A stretch of 64,000 nucleotides of DNA from Mycolicibacterium vinylchloridicum (GTDB lineage Bacteria > Actinomycetota > Actinomycetes > Mycobacteriales > Mycobacteriaceae): the NCBI RefSeq assembly GCF_013404075.1, contig NZ_JACBJQ010000011.1, positions 62,001-126,000 of the forward strand, given 5' to 3'. The notes under the pieces were generated by a model, which saw nothing but the letters and a program-made list of their open reading frames with translations, was not told the origin of the DNA and did no database searches. This document shows, one piece after another, positions 17,420-25,515 of this stretch; positions within the stretch are counted from its first letter, which is position 1, and each line of letters starts with the position of its first letter. Position numbers and translations under genes: made by a program.

Positions 17420-17737
17420 CTAGTGGTCGTGGTCGAGTTCGTGGGCAAGTGCGTGGTCGTTGGCGTCGGTGGCGACCGGCGCGGTCAGTAGCTCGTGGCG
17501 ATCGACGAGCTTCTCGAGCGTCGCGACCCAGTGGTCGTAGTACTCCCATTGCCCCCGTTCGGGTTCGGGCGTCTGCTCCCACTCGCCGATGGTCGCGATC
17601 AGAGTCTCCTGGAACTCACTCCACGGGTAATGCCGGAACTCGGAGAGGGCCAGTGCCAATCCGAAGGCCCGGCGTTGCCATTCGTGGTCGAATTGCGGCG
17701 CCGCCTGATCGGTGGTGCACGTCTCGTGCAGCTTCAT
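17420..17737 (-). CDS. nitrile hydratase accessory (activator) protein
   Basis: The 105 residues match the P14K/NhlE type of nitrile hydratase activator: a helix FDHEWQRRAFGLALALSEF followed by YPWSEFQETLIATIGEWE and YDHWVATLEKLVDRHELL, resembling the N-terminal part of the beta subunit. Such proteins carry cobalt-loaded alpha subunit to the apo-enzyme (self-subunit swapping). The C-terminus is His/Asp-rich (HALAHELDHDH), a possible metal site. It overlaps the alpha-subunit stop by four bases. Gene order beta-alpha-activator equals the nhlBAE order of Rhodococcus. Confidence 0.88.
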   Translation of the reverse strand: MKLHETCTTDQAAPQFDHEWQRRAFGLALALSEFRHYPWSEFQETLIATIGEWEQTPEPERGQWEYYDHWVATLEKLVDRHELLTAPVATDANDHALAHELDHDH

Positions 17738-18354
17738 GACGCCGGACCTGCCAATGCCACCCCGATCATCGACTCGGTAGTCACCAGGTCCATCAACATC
17801 TCGTCGGTGAAATCCTCAGTACCAGAGGGCCGTTCGGGAATGACGAACCACCGCGAGTGACCGCTGGAGTCCCACACCTTGATCTCGGTGTCGGCCGGCA
17901 GGTCGAGCCCGACCTCGGCGAGCACTTTGCGTGGTTCGCGGGCGGCCCGCGACCGGAACGTCGGATCCTTGTACCAGTACGGGGGCAACCCGAGCACCGG
18001 CCACGGGAAGCAGGAGCACAGCGTGCAGATCACCAGGTTGTGCACGCCCGACGTATTGGCCACCGCCTGCAAGTGCTCGCCTTCGGCGCCTGCCATACCG
18101 TCGGGCAGATTCAGTTCGGCGACCGCCGCAGGAGTGTCCACGACGACCTTGGCCGCGAATTCTGGGTCGGTCCAGGCCTTGACGACGATCTTCTTCCCGT
18201 TGAGCGGTGTCATCTCCGTCTCGAAGTAGGCCAGCACCTTGTCCACGGTTTGCGGTGTGATGACACCCTTTTCGATGAGTAGCGCCTCCAGGGCCGCAAC
18301 CTGTTTGGCGCTGATTTCTTCCCGGTCGGGCGGGTAGGCGAACTGTTCGGTCAT
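17734..18354 (-). CDS. nthA: cobalt-type nitrile hydratase alpha subunit
   Basis: The 206-residue protein (ATG 18354; a GTG at 18357 would add one residue) carries the metal-binding motif VICTLCSCFPWP with three cysteines near residues 110-115. Thr in CTLCSC is the cobalt signature, as iron enzymes have Ser. In active enzyme two of these Cys are oxidised. EHLQAVANTSGVHNLVI precedes the site and FVIPERPSGTEDFTDE lies at the C-terminal side. It hydrates nitriles to amides in the cytoplasm as an alpha-beta heteromer. TGA of the beta gene overlaps ATG, so production is coupled. Confidence 0.95.
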   Translation of the reverse strand: MTEQFAYPPDREEISAKQVAALEALLIEKGVITPQTVDKVLAYFETEMTPLNGKKIVVKAWTDPEFAAKVVVDTPAAVAELNLPDGMAGAEGEHLQAVANTSGVHNLVICTLCSCFPWPVLGLPPYWYKDPTFRSRAAREPRKVLAEVGLDLPADTEIKVWDSSGHSRWFVIPERPSGTEDFTDEMLMDLVTTESMIGVALAGPAS

Positions 18355-19088
18355 CACTTCTCCTCGATCGGTGCCAAATAAGCTTCGAATAGCTCGGCGT
18401 ACAACTTCAGCGGGCCGTCCTCGGCTCGGGGCCCCCAGATTTCGGCCGGGTCGAATTCGACGATGTAGATCGGCATGGGGTCACCGATCCCGTCGCCGGT
18501 GTGGGTGAAGTAGCCGTAGTCGCCCTCGAATACGCGTTCCACGGTGCCGACCCGTTCACGCAGGTATCCGGGCAGCCGGCTGTGCGCGTCGGCGGGCACG
18601 TTGGTGATGCGCACCCGTTCGCCGACCGCGAATTTCGGGTGTGCGACATCACGCCGCGGGCTGTCGCCCTGGCGGAGGTAGGCGATCACCTGATCGTCGA
18701 TCGCCGGCAGGTCCTCCACATCGGTGGACGGGGCGAGCTCGGCAATGCGGTCGGCGAGCTCCTCCTCGGTGACGTAACCCTTGTCGATGAAGAATTGGGT
18801 GATACCGCCCAGCCACTTCTCGTAATAGCGGAACTTGAAGTAGTCGAAGGGGTTCATCGCCTCGGCGCCGGTCCGCAGGTCGGCCCAGGTCCACTCGTCT
18901 TTGAAGGCGGTGGGCACCTCGTCGATGGGATAGGCCGGCAGGGCGGACCCGAGGTGGTTCGACAACCCCATCATCGCCACATGGATGCCGAAGATCCGCT
19001 TCTCCCAATCTTCAACGAAGACCCGCTTTTCCAGGCTCAGCGGCTCGGGCAGGCCTTCCAGGCCTCCGAGATAATGCTGCAGTTTCAT
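18354..19088 (-). CDS. nthB: nitrile hydratase beta subunit
   Basis: The 244 residues start MKLQHYLGGLEGLPEPLSLE with the helical N-terminal domain (VFVEDWEKRIFGIHVAMMGL) and end in an SH3-like barrel (FAVGERVRITNVPADAHSRL to YIVEFDPAEIWG), as in all nitrile hydratase beta subunits. The length is normal. The start shares a base with the TGA of the DUF1097 gene upstream (TGATG), making it the second gene of the six-gene operon. Confidence 0.95.
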   Translation of the reverse strand: MKLQHYLGGLEGLPEPLSLEKRVFVEDWEKRIFGIHVAMMGLSNHLGSALPAYPIDEVPTAFKDEWTWADLRTGAEAMNPFDYFKFRYYEKWLGGITQFFIDKGYVTEEELADRIAELAPSTDVEDLPAIDDQVIAYLRQGDSPRRDVAHPKFAVGERVRITNVPADAHSRLPGYLRERVGTVERVFEGDYGYFTHTGDGIGDPMPIYIVEFDPAEIWGPRAEDGPLKLYAELFEAYLAPIEEK

Positions 19089-19618
19089 CAGGCAGGGCTT
19101 CCTTCCGGGTGCGGGGATCCGGTGTCGAGGGCCGGTTTTTTCGTCATCGCGGTGGCCAGGTATTCGGAGAGCAGCCCGAAAGACGCTCCGAGGACGCAGG
19201 CCAGGGCCGCGACCAGGCCGGGGTGCGAGATGGTGGTGACGGTGATGTCGTTACCTCGGCCTGCGACCGTCGACACCGTCGAAGCGAACCCGACGACGAC
19301 GGCCGGAGTGGTGGCCAGCAGTGGCACCCACGACGCCTGCACCATGACCGCGCTGCCGACACCAACGGCGATGGCGGTCACCAGCAGGCTGCCGCCCATC
19401 AGGTAGGCGGCATACAGGCTGGCCGACGCGATCACCACGCCGACAATGTTCGACGAGACCGACTTGATCCAGCCGGCGACGCCGCCGCCGACGAAGAAGA
19501 ACGATGCCCAGGCCAGGAAGACCACCCAGATAGGCACTGTGACGACTTCGGCAGTGAATGCGACTGCCACGCCGCCGAGCACGCCGATGCTCAGCGTCAG
19601 GGCTGTCCGAGAATCCAT
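19088..19618 (-). CDS. DUF1097-type membrane protein heading the nitrile hydratase operon
   Basis: From ATG 19618 (AAGGTGGG upstream) the protein has 176 residues and about five hydrophobic segments (LSIGVLGGVAVAFTAEVV, VVFLAWASFFFVGGGVAGW, IVGVVIASASLYAAYLMGG, SLLVTAIAVGVGSAVMV and LVAALACVLGASFGLL). It resembles DUF1097 proteins such as E. coli YcdZ, whose function is unknown. Strict coupling to nthB (TGATG) suggests a role in nitrile or amide transport or in metal supply; this is an inference. Longer in-frame starts up to 19876 exist but lack support. Confidence 0.78.
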   Translation of the reverse strand: MDSRTALTLSIGVLGGVAVAFTAEVVTVPIWVVFLAWASFFFVGGGVAGWIKSVSSNIVGVVIASASLYAAYLMGGSLLVTAIAVGVGSAVMVQASWVPLLATTPAVVVGFASTVSTVAGRGNDITVTTISHPGLVAALACVLGASFGLLSEYLATAMTKKPALDTGSPHPEGSPA

Positions 19619-19638
19619 GGCCCACCTTCTGTGTGAAA

Positions 19639-19650
19639 GAGTGATCACTC
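19639..19650. promoter_or_regulatory. palindrome in the nitrile hydratase / regulator divergent promoter
   Basis: GAGTGATCACTC is a perfect 12-bp palindrome 20 bases before the DUF1097 start, in the 243-base gap that also serves the divergent GlxA-type regulator. It is a candidate operator for the operon; no other clear element is visible in the gap. Confidence 0.35.
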
Positions 19651-19861
19651 GCTTCGACACCGGAGCGAAGTACGGTGAAATCAGGTTCGTGCCAGCGAGT
19701 TTCAGTTGTGTTACACCCCGATTGCTCTGCCCAGCAGGTCCGGACATGAAACGCGCAATTCCGGACCTCGCCAGACGGGCGGTGTCGTTTGCGTTGCCCT
19801 CACACCGGACTCCCGCTACGTTGACTCTCACCTCGCGTGGGTCATAGAAGGGCAGCACCGA

Positions 19862-20941
19862 GTGTCGGACGAGCACAGATCAGAGCGGCCAGCCGCCGCC
19901 GGGCACCGACCCGCGAAAGCGCCGGGTTCGACGACGCCCAAGACCGTCGTGTTCGCCTTGTACGACAAGGTGACCTTGCAGGACGTCGCCGCGCCACTCG
20001 AGATCTTCGCGCGCGCAAATGATTTCGGTGCACAGTACCGGGTCATCCTGGCCTCGCCGACCGGCGAGGCCGTCGACACGACGTCGTTCGTCTCGTTGAA
20101 GGTCGATGTGCCGCTGGCTGAGGTTCCGGATCGGATCGACACCCTGATCGTCCCGGGCGGGGTACCGCCCGATTTCTCCTTCACCCCCGGCGAGCACGAC
20201 ATCCCTGAAGAACAGACGCCGGACGTCGTCGCGGCGGCATTGCAGATGGTGGGCGAACTGGCGCCGCGGGCCCGGCGGGTCGCCTCGGTGTGTACCGGTG
20301 CGTTCGTCCTGGCGTCGCTGGGTCTGCTCGACGGCCGCCGCGCGACCACGCATTGGGCACACTGCCAGGAGCTCGCCCGCACCTATCCCGAGATCGAGGT
20401 GGTGCCGGATTCGCTGTTCGTGCAGGACGGGCCCTACATCACCGGGGCAGGAATCAGCGCCGGCATCGACCTCGGTCTGGCGATGGTGGAAAGCGACTAC
20501 GGATCGGACGTGGCCCGGCGGGTGGCGCGCTGGATGGTGGTGTTCTTGCAGCGCCCCGGGGGTCAGGCCCAGTTCAGTGTGTGGACCGAGGCGGCGTTGC
20601 CGGTGTCGAGCGGACTTCGCGAGATCCTCGACGCGGTCGTCGCCGATCCAGCCGCCGATCACTCCATCTCGGCGATGGCGGATCGTGCGGCGGTCAGCGA
20701 GCGGCATCTGGTGCGCATGTTTCACGATCAGGTCGGCTTGACCCCCGCCAGGTTCGTCGAACAGGCGCGCTTGGAGGCGGCGAAGGTTCTGCTCGCGACG
20801 GGAGACCAGGGTCAGGAAACGGTGGCGCGACGAGCCGGCTTCGGATCCGCGGACACCATGAGACGCACGTTCCGCCGGGCCCTGGGCGTCTCACCCAGCA
20901 CGTACCGAAGCCGGTTCCGCACGACCGGCATTCATCGTTAG
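19862..20941 (+). CDS. GlxA-type AraC-family regulator (DJ-1/PfpI + AraC HTH)
   Basis: From GTG 19862 (GAAGGG upstream) the protein has 359 residues. The N-terminal half (about 25-215) is a DJ-1/PfpI fold: TVVFALYDKVTLQDVAAPLE, LIVPGGVPPDF, RVASVCTGAFVLASLGLLDG with the nucleophile-elbow Cys, and TTHWAHC. The C-terminal ~100 residues are an AraC double helix-turn-helix (ISAMADRAAVSERHLVRMF, RLEAAKVLLATG, RRAGFGSADTMRRTFRRALG). Members respond to nitrogen compounds. Being divergent from the nitrile hydratase operon, it is the likely regulator, perhaps sensing nitrile or amide. A longer start at 19706 is possible. Confidence 0.9.
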   Translation: MSDEHRSERPAAAGHRPAKAPGSTTPKTVVFALYDKVTLQDVAAPLEIFARANDFGAQYRVILASPTGEAVDTTSFVSLKVDVPLAEVPDRIDTLIVPGGVPPDFSFTPGEHDIPEEQTPDVVAAALQMVGELAPRARRVASVCTGAFVLASLGLLDGRRATTHWAHCQELARTYPEIEVVPDSLFVQDGPYITGAGISAGIDLGLAMVESDYGSDVARRVARWMVVFLQRPGGQAQFSVWTEAALPVSSGLREILDAVVADPAADHSISAMADRAAVSERHLVRMFHDQVGLTPARFVEQARLEAAKVLLATGDQGQETVARRAGFGSADTMRRTFRRALGVSPSTYRSRFRTTGIHR

Positions 20942-21846
20942 GTTGTGGCGCTGACCAGATCCGGGTGGAACGTGGCTGCCATCCGGCGCATGCCGTCGCG
21001 CCAGTCAACGGTCGTGTGGCCGATCAGCTCGTGCATTTTCGTGACGTCCAACGGATTCCCGCGCAGCGTGTGATGGGTCTCCTCGAAAACCGGTTCCTTG
21101 CCGACGAGCGAGCCGAGGTAGGCGCACCAGTCCTGGAGGCTGACGAATTGGTCGCCGCCCCAGTTGACGGTGGTGACCGGAACCGACGCCACCTCAAGCA
21201 GTTTTGGGATCATGGCGATGATGTCGTCTTCGTGGATCGGGTTGTAGACGGCGGGGCCGCCCGGCGGGACGGGGATGGCCATGTCGCCGAGCATCATGTC
21301 CAGGTGGAAGAGCGGCCAGCCGCCGTTGTTGCCGTAGGGGACGTTGAGGCGGGCGATGGTGGCCGGTACGCCCAGCGCACGGGCCATGGTGGCGACGACG
21401 GTTTCCCCGGCGATCTTGGTGATGGAGTAGGTGGGCAGCAGCGGCTTGTGGTTGTCGCCGAGATCGGTTCGCTCGGTGCGGTATTCGTCGCCTGGCGGGT
21501 CGTAGACGGCGCCGGACGAGCAGTGCAGAAACGCGGTGGCATCGCGGCAATGGGCCATGAGCAGGCCCGCCGATTCGGCGTTGGCCGCCATGTCCTTGTC
21601 CCAGCGACCGCTCTTGGCGACCCCGAGGTTGAGGACGTAGTCGAAGTCGGACGGGATCCCGGTGAAGTCGCCGGCCGCCATGTTGACGCTCTCGCAGCGG
21701 ACGCCGCCCTTCTCCAGGCGTTCGCGGGCTGCGGCGTCGGTGAAGCGGGCGATGCCCCACACCTCGTTGTCGGCGGCGAGGGCCAGGGCGATGGGCACGG
21801 CGACCTGGCCGCTTGCTCCGGTGATCAAGATCTTGGATCCGCGCAT
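20938..21846 (-). CDS. NAD-dependent epimerase/dehydratase family protein
   Basis: The 302 residues form an extended SDR: the glycine loop ILITGASGQVAVPIA (6-20), LNLGVAKSGRW, Ser region LHCSSGAVYD, and the catalytic pair in LPTYSITKIAGE (Tyr140/Lys144 by estimate), then ARLNVPYGNNG. It probably acts on a nucleotide sugar or on a ketone or hydroxyl group; the substrate is unknown. Its stop overlaps that of the convergent regulator gene by four bases. The 108 bases between it and the divergent SDR gene at 21955 should hold both promoters. Confidence 0.88.
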   Translation of the reverse strand: MRGSKILITGASGQVAVPIALALAADNEVWGIARFTDAAARERLEKGGVRCESVNMAAGDFTGIPSDFDYVLNLGVAKSGRWDKDMAANAESAGLLMAHCRDATAFLHCSSGAVYDPPGDEYRTERTDLGDNHKPLLPTYSITKIAGETVVATMARALGVPATIARLNVPYGNNGGWPLFHLDMMLGDMAIPVPPGGPAVYNPIHEDDIIAMIPKLLEVASVPVTTVNWGGDQFVSLQDWCAYLGSLVGKEPVFEETHHTLRGNPLDVTKMHELIGHTTVDWRDGMRRMAATFHPDLVSATT

Positions 21847-21954
21847 CGGCTGATGGTAGGCAGTTCCACGGGCCGCGGCGGCGATTTGTCCCAGTGCCCG
21901 TAGCGACCGATTGATCCTTGCAGAATGCTGAGCAGTCGCTCAAACTATGCAGTC

Positions 21955-22770
21955 ATGGGCAAGCTCGAGGGCAAGGTCGCGTTCATCTCCGGTGCCGCGC
22001 GGGGCCAGGGGCGGGCGCATGCGGTGCGCCTCGCCGAGGAGGGCGCCGACATCATCGCGATCGACGTGTGCGCGCAGTACCCCACCGTCGTCTACAAGAT
22101 GTCGGTGCCGGACGACCTGCAGGAGACTGTGCGGCAGGTCGAGTCCCTGGGCCGGCGCATTGTGGCCCGAGAGGCCGACGTCGTGGATTTCCCGGCGTTG
22201 CAGAAGGCGTTCGACGACGGGGTGGCCGAACTCGGCGGTGTCGACATCGTGGTGGCCAATGCCGGGATCGGCCCCGGTGGCCAGAGCACCGATGACGAAC
22301 AGTGGGACGACGTCGTCAACGTCAACATGAAAGGCGTGTGGAACACCGTGCGGGTCGCGGTCCCGACGATGCTCACGCAGGATCGAGGCGGGTCGATCAT
22401 TCTGACCAGCTCGACCGGCGGCCTCATCGGCACCCCTGTCATCTCCGGCGGGATGCTGGGGTACACCGCCGCGAAGCACGGCGTCATCGGAATTATGCGC
22501 ACCTACGCGAATTACCTTGCCCCACACTATATTCGGGTCAACAGTGTGGCGCCGACGACCGTCGCTACGCCGATGGCCAACAACGGCGATCTGAGCATGC
22601 TCAAGAAGTACGAGCCAGCCATCGCGCGGTCACTCGAGAACGCCATACCGGTCGACTACGTCGAGGCACGAGACGTCGCCAACGCGGTCGCGTGGCTGGC
22701 GTCCGATGACGCTCGCTACGTCACCGGCACCGTCGTGCCCGTCGATGCCGGGCTGCTCAACAAAGTCTGA
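21955..22770 (+). CDS. mycofactocin-coupled SDR family oxidoreductase
   Basis: From ATG 21955 the protein has 271 residues: FISGAARGQGRAHAVRLAEE (cofactor loop), the characteristic insertion IIAIDVCAQYPTVVYKMS after strand 2, NAGIGPGG, ILTSSTGGLIG, and YTAAKHGVIGIMR (catalytic Tyr/Lys). It ends TGTVVPVDAGLLNKV. The insertion and AAKHGV motif define SDRs that keep NAD bound and pass electrons to mycofactocin. The substrate is likely an alcohol. An upstream ATG at 21925 would add ten residues not typical of the family. A strong hairpin terminator follows at 22791. Confidence 0.9.
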   Translation: MGKLEGKVAFISGAARGQGRAHAVRLAEEGADIIAIDVCAQYPTVVYKMSVPDDLQETVRQVESLGRRIVAREADVVDFPALQKAFDDGVAELGGVDIVVANAGIGPGGQSTDDEQWDDVVNVNMKGVWNTVRVAVPTMLTQDRGGSIILTSSTGGLIGTPVISGGMLGYTAAKHGVIGIMRTYANYLAPHYIRVNSVAPTTVATPMANNGDLSMLKKYEPAIARSLENAIPVDYVEARDVANAVAWLASDDARYVTGTVVPVDAGLLNKV

Positions 22771-22790
22771 GGGTCCCACTGCGACGCCGA

Positions 22791-22828
22791 AGCGCCAGCC
22801 GGCCTCTCATCACGGGCCGGCTGGCGCT
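22791..22828. terminator. hairpin terminator between convergent SDR and GjpA-like genes
   Basis: AGCGCCAGCCGGCC and its exact reverse complement at 22815-22828 form a 14-bp stem with a 10-nt loop (22805-22814). It sits 20 bases after the SDR stop and 12 bases beyond the stop of the GjpA-like gene on the other strand, so it can end both transcripts. There is no T-run, as is common in mycobacteria. Confidence 0.8.
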
Positions 22829-22840
22829 CAGCGGTCGAAC

Positions 22841-24016
22841 CTACTTGCCGGCCTTACCGGATCTGGCGGACTTGCCCGAGCCCTTCTTGCCGGTATCGGA
22901 CTTCGAGTCGTGACCGGCGGCGGCCGACGATCCGGCCTTGGTATCGGTCGACGAAGAACCGGCGGTGGCTGAAGCGGCCGGAGTCGCCTTGACGCTGGCC
23001 GTCGCGGAACCGGAACTGCCGGTGGAGGATTCGGCCGTATCGGCATCGGCCGCGCTCTCCGATGCCACCTTGGTGGCACCACGGGCTGACCGAGCCGCCG
23101 GGGCGGTCGACAGGGTGACCGTCGTGGCGGCGGCGGGCATCTTTGCGGCTGCACTGGTGGCAGCCGTAGCCGGCGGGGTGGCTCCGATGGCTTGGGCGAT
23201 GACGTCCCGCAGTGCGATCAGGCTGGCGATAGGTCCGCTGGCCAGGAACCCGAAGTTGGGGTCGTAGGGCGTCAGAAGGCCTGGGGCATTGATGAATCCG
23301 AGGATCGTGCCCGAACCGTTGAGAAATCCGTCGACCAGATTCGCAGGGAGATTTACCAGAGTGTTGATGACGGCAGCCGGGTCGCCGGCGACCACTCCGT
23401 CGTACACATCCTGTGTCGCCTGCACGGCGGCGTTGATCGTCGACACCAGCGGGAACGTCATCGGCAGGATGACCTGGAATACCGCGTCGGGCACCGTGGC
23501 AAATGCCTTGGCGAAGTTGTTCACCATGCTCACCAGGGGCCGCGTCAAATCGGACACCGTCTGAACGCCGGCCAGCGCGAGCGGGATCACGATCTGGTTG
23601 TTGAAGGTGTCGAAGGCACCCACGATGTCACCGCTTTGGAGCTGGCCGCGAGCGGTCGCGATCGCATTGGGTGCGCCGTCGAGGATCAGCTTGACAGTCC
23701 CGGCACTGCTGTCCAGGCGCGTCTTCAAGTCTTCGAAGGCAGCCATCTGGTTGGCGACGATCTGGCTGAGGATCGGGGCGGGACTGTCGGCGATCTGCTG
23801 GCCGATTGCACCGAGGTTTGCTGCGGACGTCTGGAACACCTGGATCCAGTTCTCGATCGGGTTTACCGCGGCGCTGAGTTCGACGCTGACCGACGACACC
23901 GCTCGTTGCATGGCCTGGGTGTCGGGCAGTGGCGGGGCCAGTGGCGAAATCGCGATGACACTCGCTCCCACCAGCGCCACACCAGCGGTGGCGTACGGAC
24001 GAACAGCAGCGTTCAT
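22841..24016 (-). CDS. GjpA-type exported envelope protein (second copy)
   Basis: The 391 residues start with a signal (AAVRPYATAGVALVGASVIAIS). A helical domain of about 230 residues contains NWIQVFQTSAANLGAIGQQI, DSPAPILSQIVANQMAAFED and LVDGFLNGSGTILGF. The ~110-residue tail is rich in Ser, Ala, Thr and finally Lys (SDTGKKGSGKSARSGKAGK). It has the same plan as the protein at 10375-11601 and is closer to the form annotated as outer-membrane porin GjpA in mycobacteria. Porin function is not evident from sequence. The basic tail could bind acidic wall polymers or nucleic acid. Confidence 0.78.
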   Translation of the reverse strand: MNAAVRPYATAGVALVGASVIAISPLAPPLPDTQAMQRAVSSVSVELSAAVNPIENWIQVFQTSAANLGAIGQQIADSPAPILSQIVANQMAAFEDLKTRLDSSAGTVKLILDGAPNAIATARGQLQSGDIVGAFDTFNNQIVIPLALAGVQTVSDLTRPLVSMVNNFAKAFATVPDAVFQVILPMTFPLVSTINAAVQATQDVYDGVVAGDPAAVINTLVNLPANLVDGFLNGSGTILGFINAPGLLTPYDPNFGFLASGPIASLIALRDVIAQAIGATPPATAATSAAAKMPAAATTVTLSTAPAARSARGATKVASESAADADTAESSTGSSGSATASVKATPAASATAGSSSTDTKAGSSAAAGHDSKSDTGKKGSGKSARSGKAGK

Positions 24017-24673
24017 GACTCTCCTTCGACAACGGTTGGCCCCCTAAGCGCTAGAACGTACCGCACCTTACTCGCCAGTAAGAAGAGGTATGGGAAACTT
24101 TCTTGCGCGTCGAAAGGACCTCAGATAGCTGGCCTATGCGCTGGATACAGGCCGCTAATACGCTGATCACATCGCTATTGGCGATTTCGGCACGTTGCCA
24201 GACGGTGAACAGCCGGGGGTTATCAGCTACCGTTCGCCGCCGACTATATTACCTGCGGGTAAGATAAAACAGTTTGCTGAAACTGTCTACTAAGTTACTT
24301 TTCGGTAGCGTAACCGGGCTTATGTAAATTGTGGGCCGTTTGCGTGGTGGGTCACTGCGCCGAGACCGTCGTGACGGCCGCCACTGCGGGCCCGAATTCG
24401 GCGGCAGGCCTGCGAGCTGTTTCGGCCCCGACCATCTTCTGCGCTCGACAGGTAGGTGTTTGCGAGTTTGCTACGCGGCCAAAAATTCGTGGCGCGCCGT
24501 GCGCGTTGGTCCTGCGCACCTGCCGTCAGGCACTGCCAGGGATGTGAAGGGCGACGGCGCCCAGCAGTTTTCAACCAACGCGCGAGGGGTATCTGAGCAA
24601 CACTTGGATGCAGCCGATCCATGCACGGCCGATGTCCGCAAGGCCGACATGCACGTCGGGGAGGGAGCTACGA
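24017..24673. promoter_or_regulatory. 650-base intergenic region with several palindromes
   Basis: No gene is supportable here. The region is AT-rich for this genome around 24230-24330. It holds three inverted repeats: CTTACTCGCCAGTAAG (24067-24082), TTACCTGCGGGTAA (24249-24262) and ACAGTTT-GCTG-AAACTGT (24269-24286). The first two share TTAC-N6-GTAA. It must contain the promoter of the GjpA-like gene (left end) and probably that of the CHAP-like gene (right end). Confidence 0.5.
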
Positions 24674-25153
24674 GTGAACGCCCGAATCTGTGGAGTGCTT
24701 TCTGCAAATCTGCTTGCGGCCGCACTTCTCTTCGCGCCCGGTGCCGCTGCTGACACGATCCCCGGAGCTGACGCCGCGATCGGCAAGGCCGAAAGCGCGC
24801 TCGGGACAGATCAATTCGGCCCCTGGGGATGCGAGGCGTTCGTGGCCTACGCCTTTGGCGTGTCGCAGGCTCAGTACGGTTGGGACGGCGCCGCGGAGAC
24901 GATGTACCAAACGTTGCTTCAACGGGGGCAGATCCACACCGACATGGATGCCCCGCGGGGCGCACTCGTCTTCAGTAAGAGCCCGTACGGCGCCCACATC
25001 GACATTGCCCGCGGCGATGGGACGTATATCTCCGGCGGCGTCCAGGGGCTCAAGCGAGGGTACGGCGACGGGCACAACATCCAGATTCTGCCGACTCCGC
25101 ACGTGGGGTCCGGCTGGGTCTACCGGGGCTGGAGTCTGGGCTACCCGGAGTGA
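24674..25153 (+). CDS. secreted CHAP/NlpC-like cysteine hydrolase domain protein
   Basis: From GTG 24674 (GAGGGAG upstream) the protein has 159 residues. A signal peptide (GVLSANLLAAALLFAPGAAA) is cleaved near residue 25. The rest is one small domain with WGCEAFVAYAFGV (putative nucleophile Cys) and YGAHIDIARGDGTYISGGVQ (putative His), the spacing expected of CHAP or NlpC/P60-like peptidoglycan or amide hydrolases. It is close to the minimal size for the fold. A wall substrate is likely but not shown. The gene stands alone. Confidence 0.75.
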   Translation: MNARICGVLSANLLAAALLFAPGAAADTIPGADAAIGKAESALGTDQFGPWGCEAFVAYAFGVSQAQYGWDGAAETMYQTLLQRGQIHTDMDAPRGALVFSKSPYGAHIDIARGDGTYISGGVQGLKRGYGDGHNIQILPTPHVGSGWVYRGWSLGYPE

Positions 25154-25515
25154 CTTCTTGAGCCTTGGGTGGCGGTGACAGATGCTCCTCCAAAACCGAT
25201 CCACAGCGTTCCACATGTCGATCGTGTTGTCGGGGTTGACGAAACCGTGGCCCTACGAATCACGTGCCGACGCTCCACGCGGAAAGCGCTTCGCGGACAG
25301 GGTGATCGACGATGCGATGGCCGACCTCTACAACCCAGCGCAGTTGGATGTGTTGCGGCGGGTGGGGAGATATTGCGGCGTGGGTAGGGCAGATGAGCGT
25401 CGGCCCCGGTCACCGGCGGGTCTTCGTCGAGCACAACGCGACACTTTGGAATCGGTAGCCGCCCGGGCGATATCTGATTGCGTCATGACATACGCGACCT
25501 GCCCTACTTCTGACG
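25154..25515. other. intergenic stretch without a supportable gene
   Basis: An open frame from 25182 on the plus strand reads plausible protein for about 65 codons (RFADRVIDDAMADLYNPAQL, DVLRRVGRY) before becoming Arg-rich and running out of frame over the lipoprotein gene. It may be a gene remnant; I do not recognise the family and it lacks a ribosome-binding site. Confidence 0.3.

Noticed and set aside
20290..21903. Long plus-strand frame across the regulator and epimerase genes
   Set aside because: It runs out of frame through one gene and antisense through another; the real proteins have recognisable motifs.
23192..24166. Plus-strand open frame opposite the GjpA-like gene
   Set aside because: His/Arg/Gly-rich shadow sequence without homology or ribosome-binding site.
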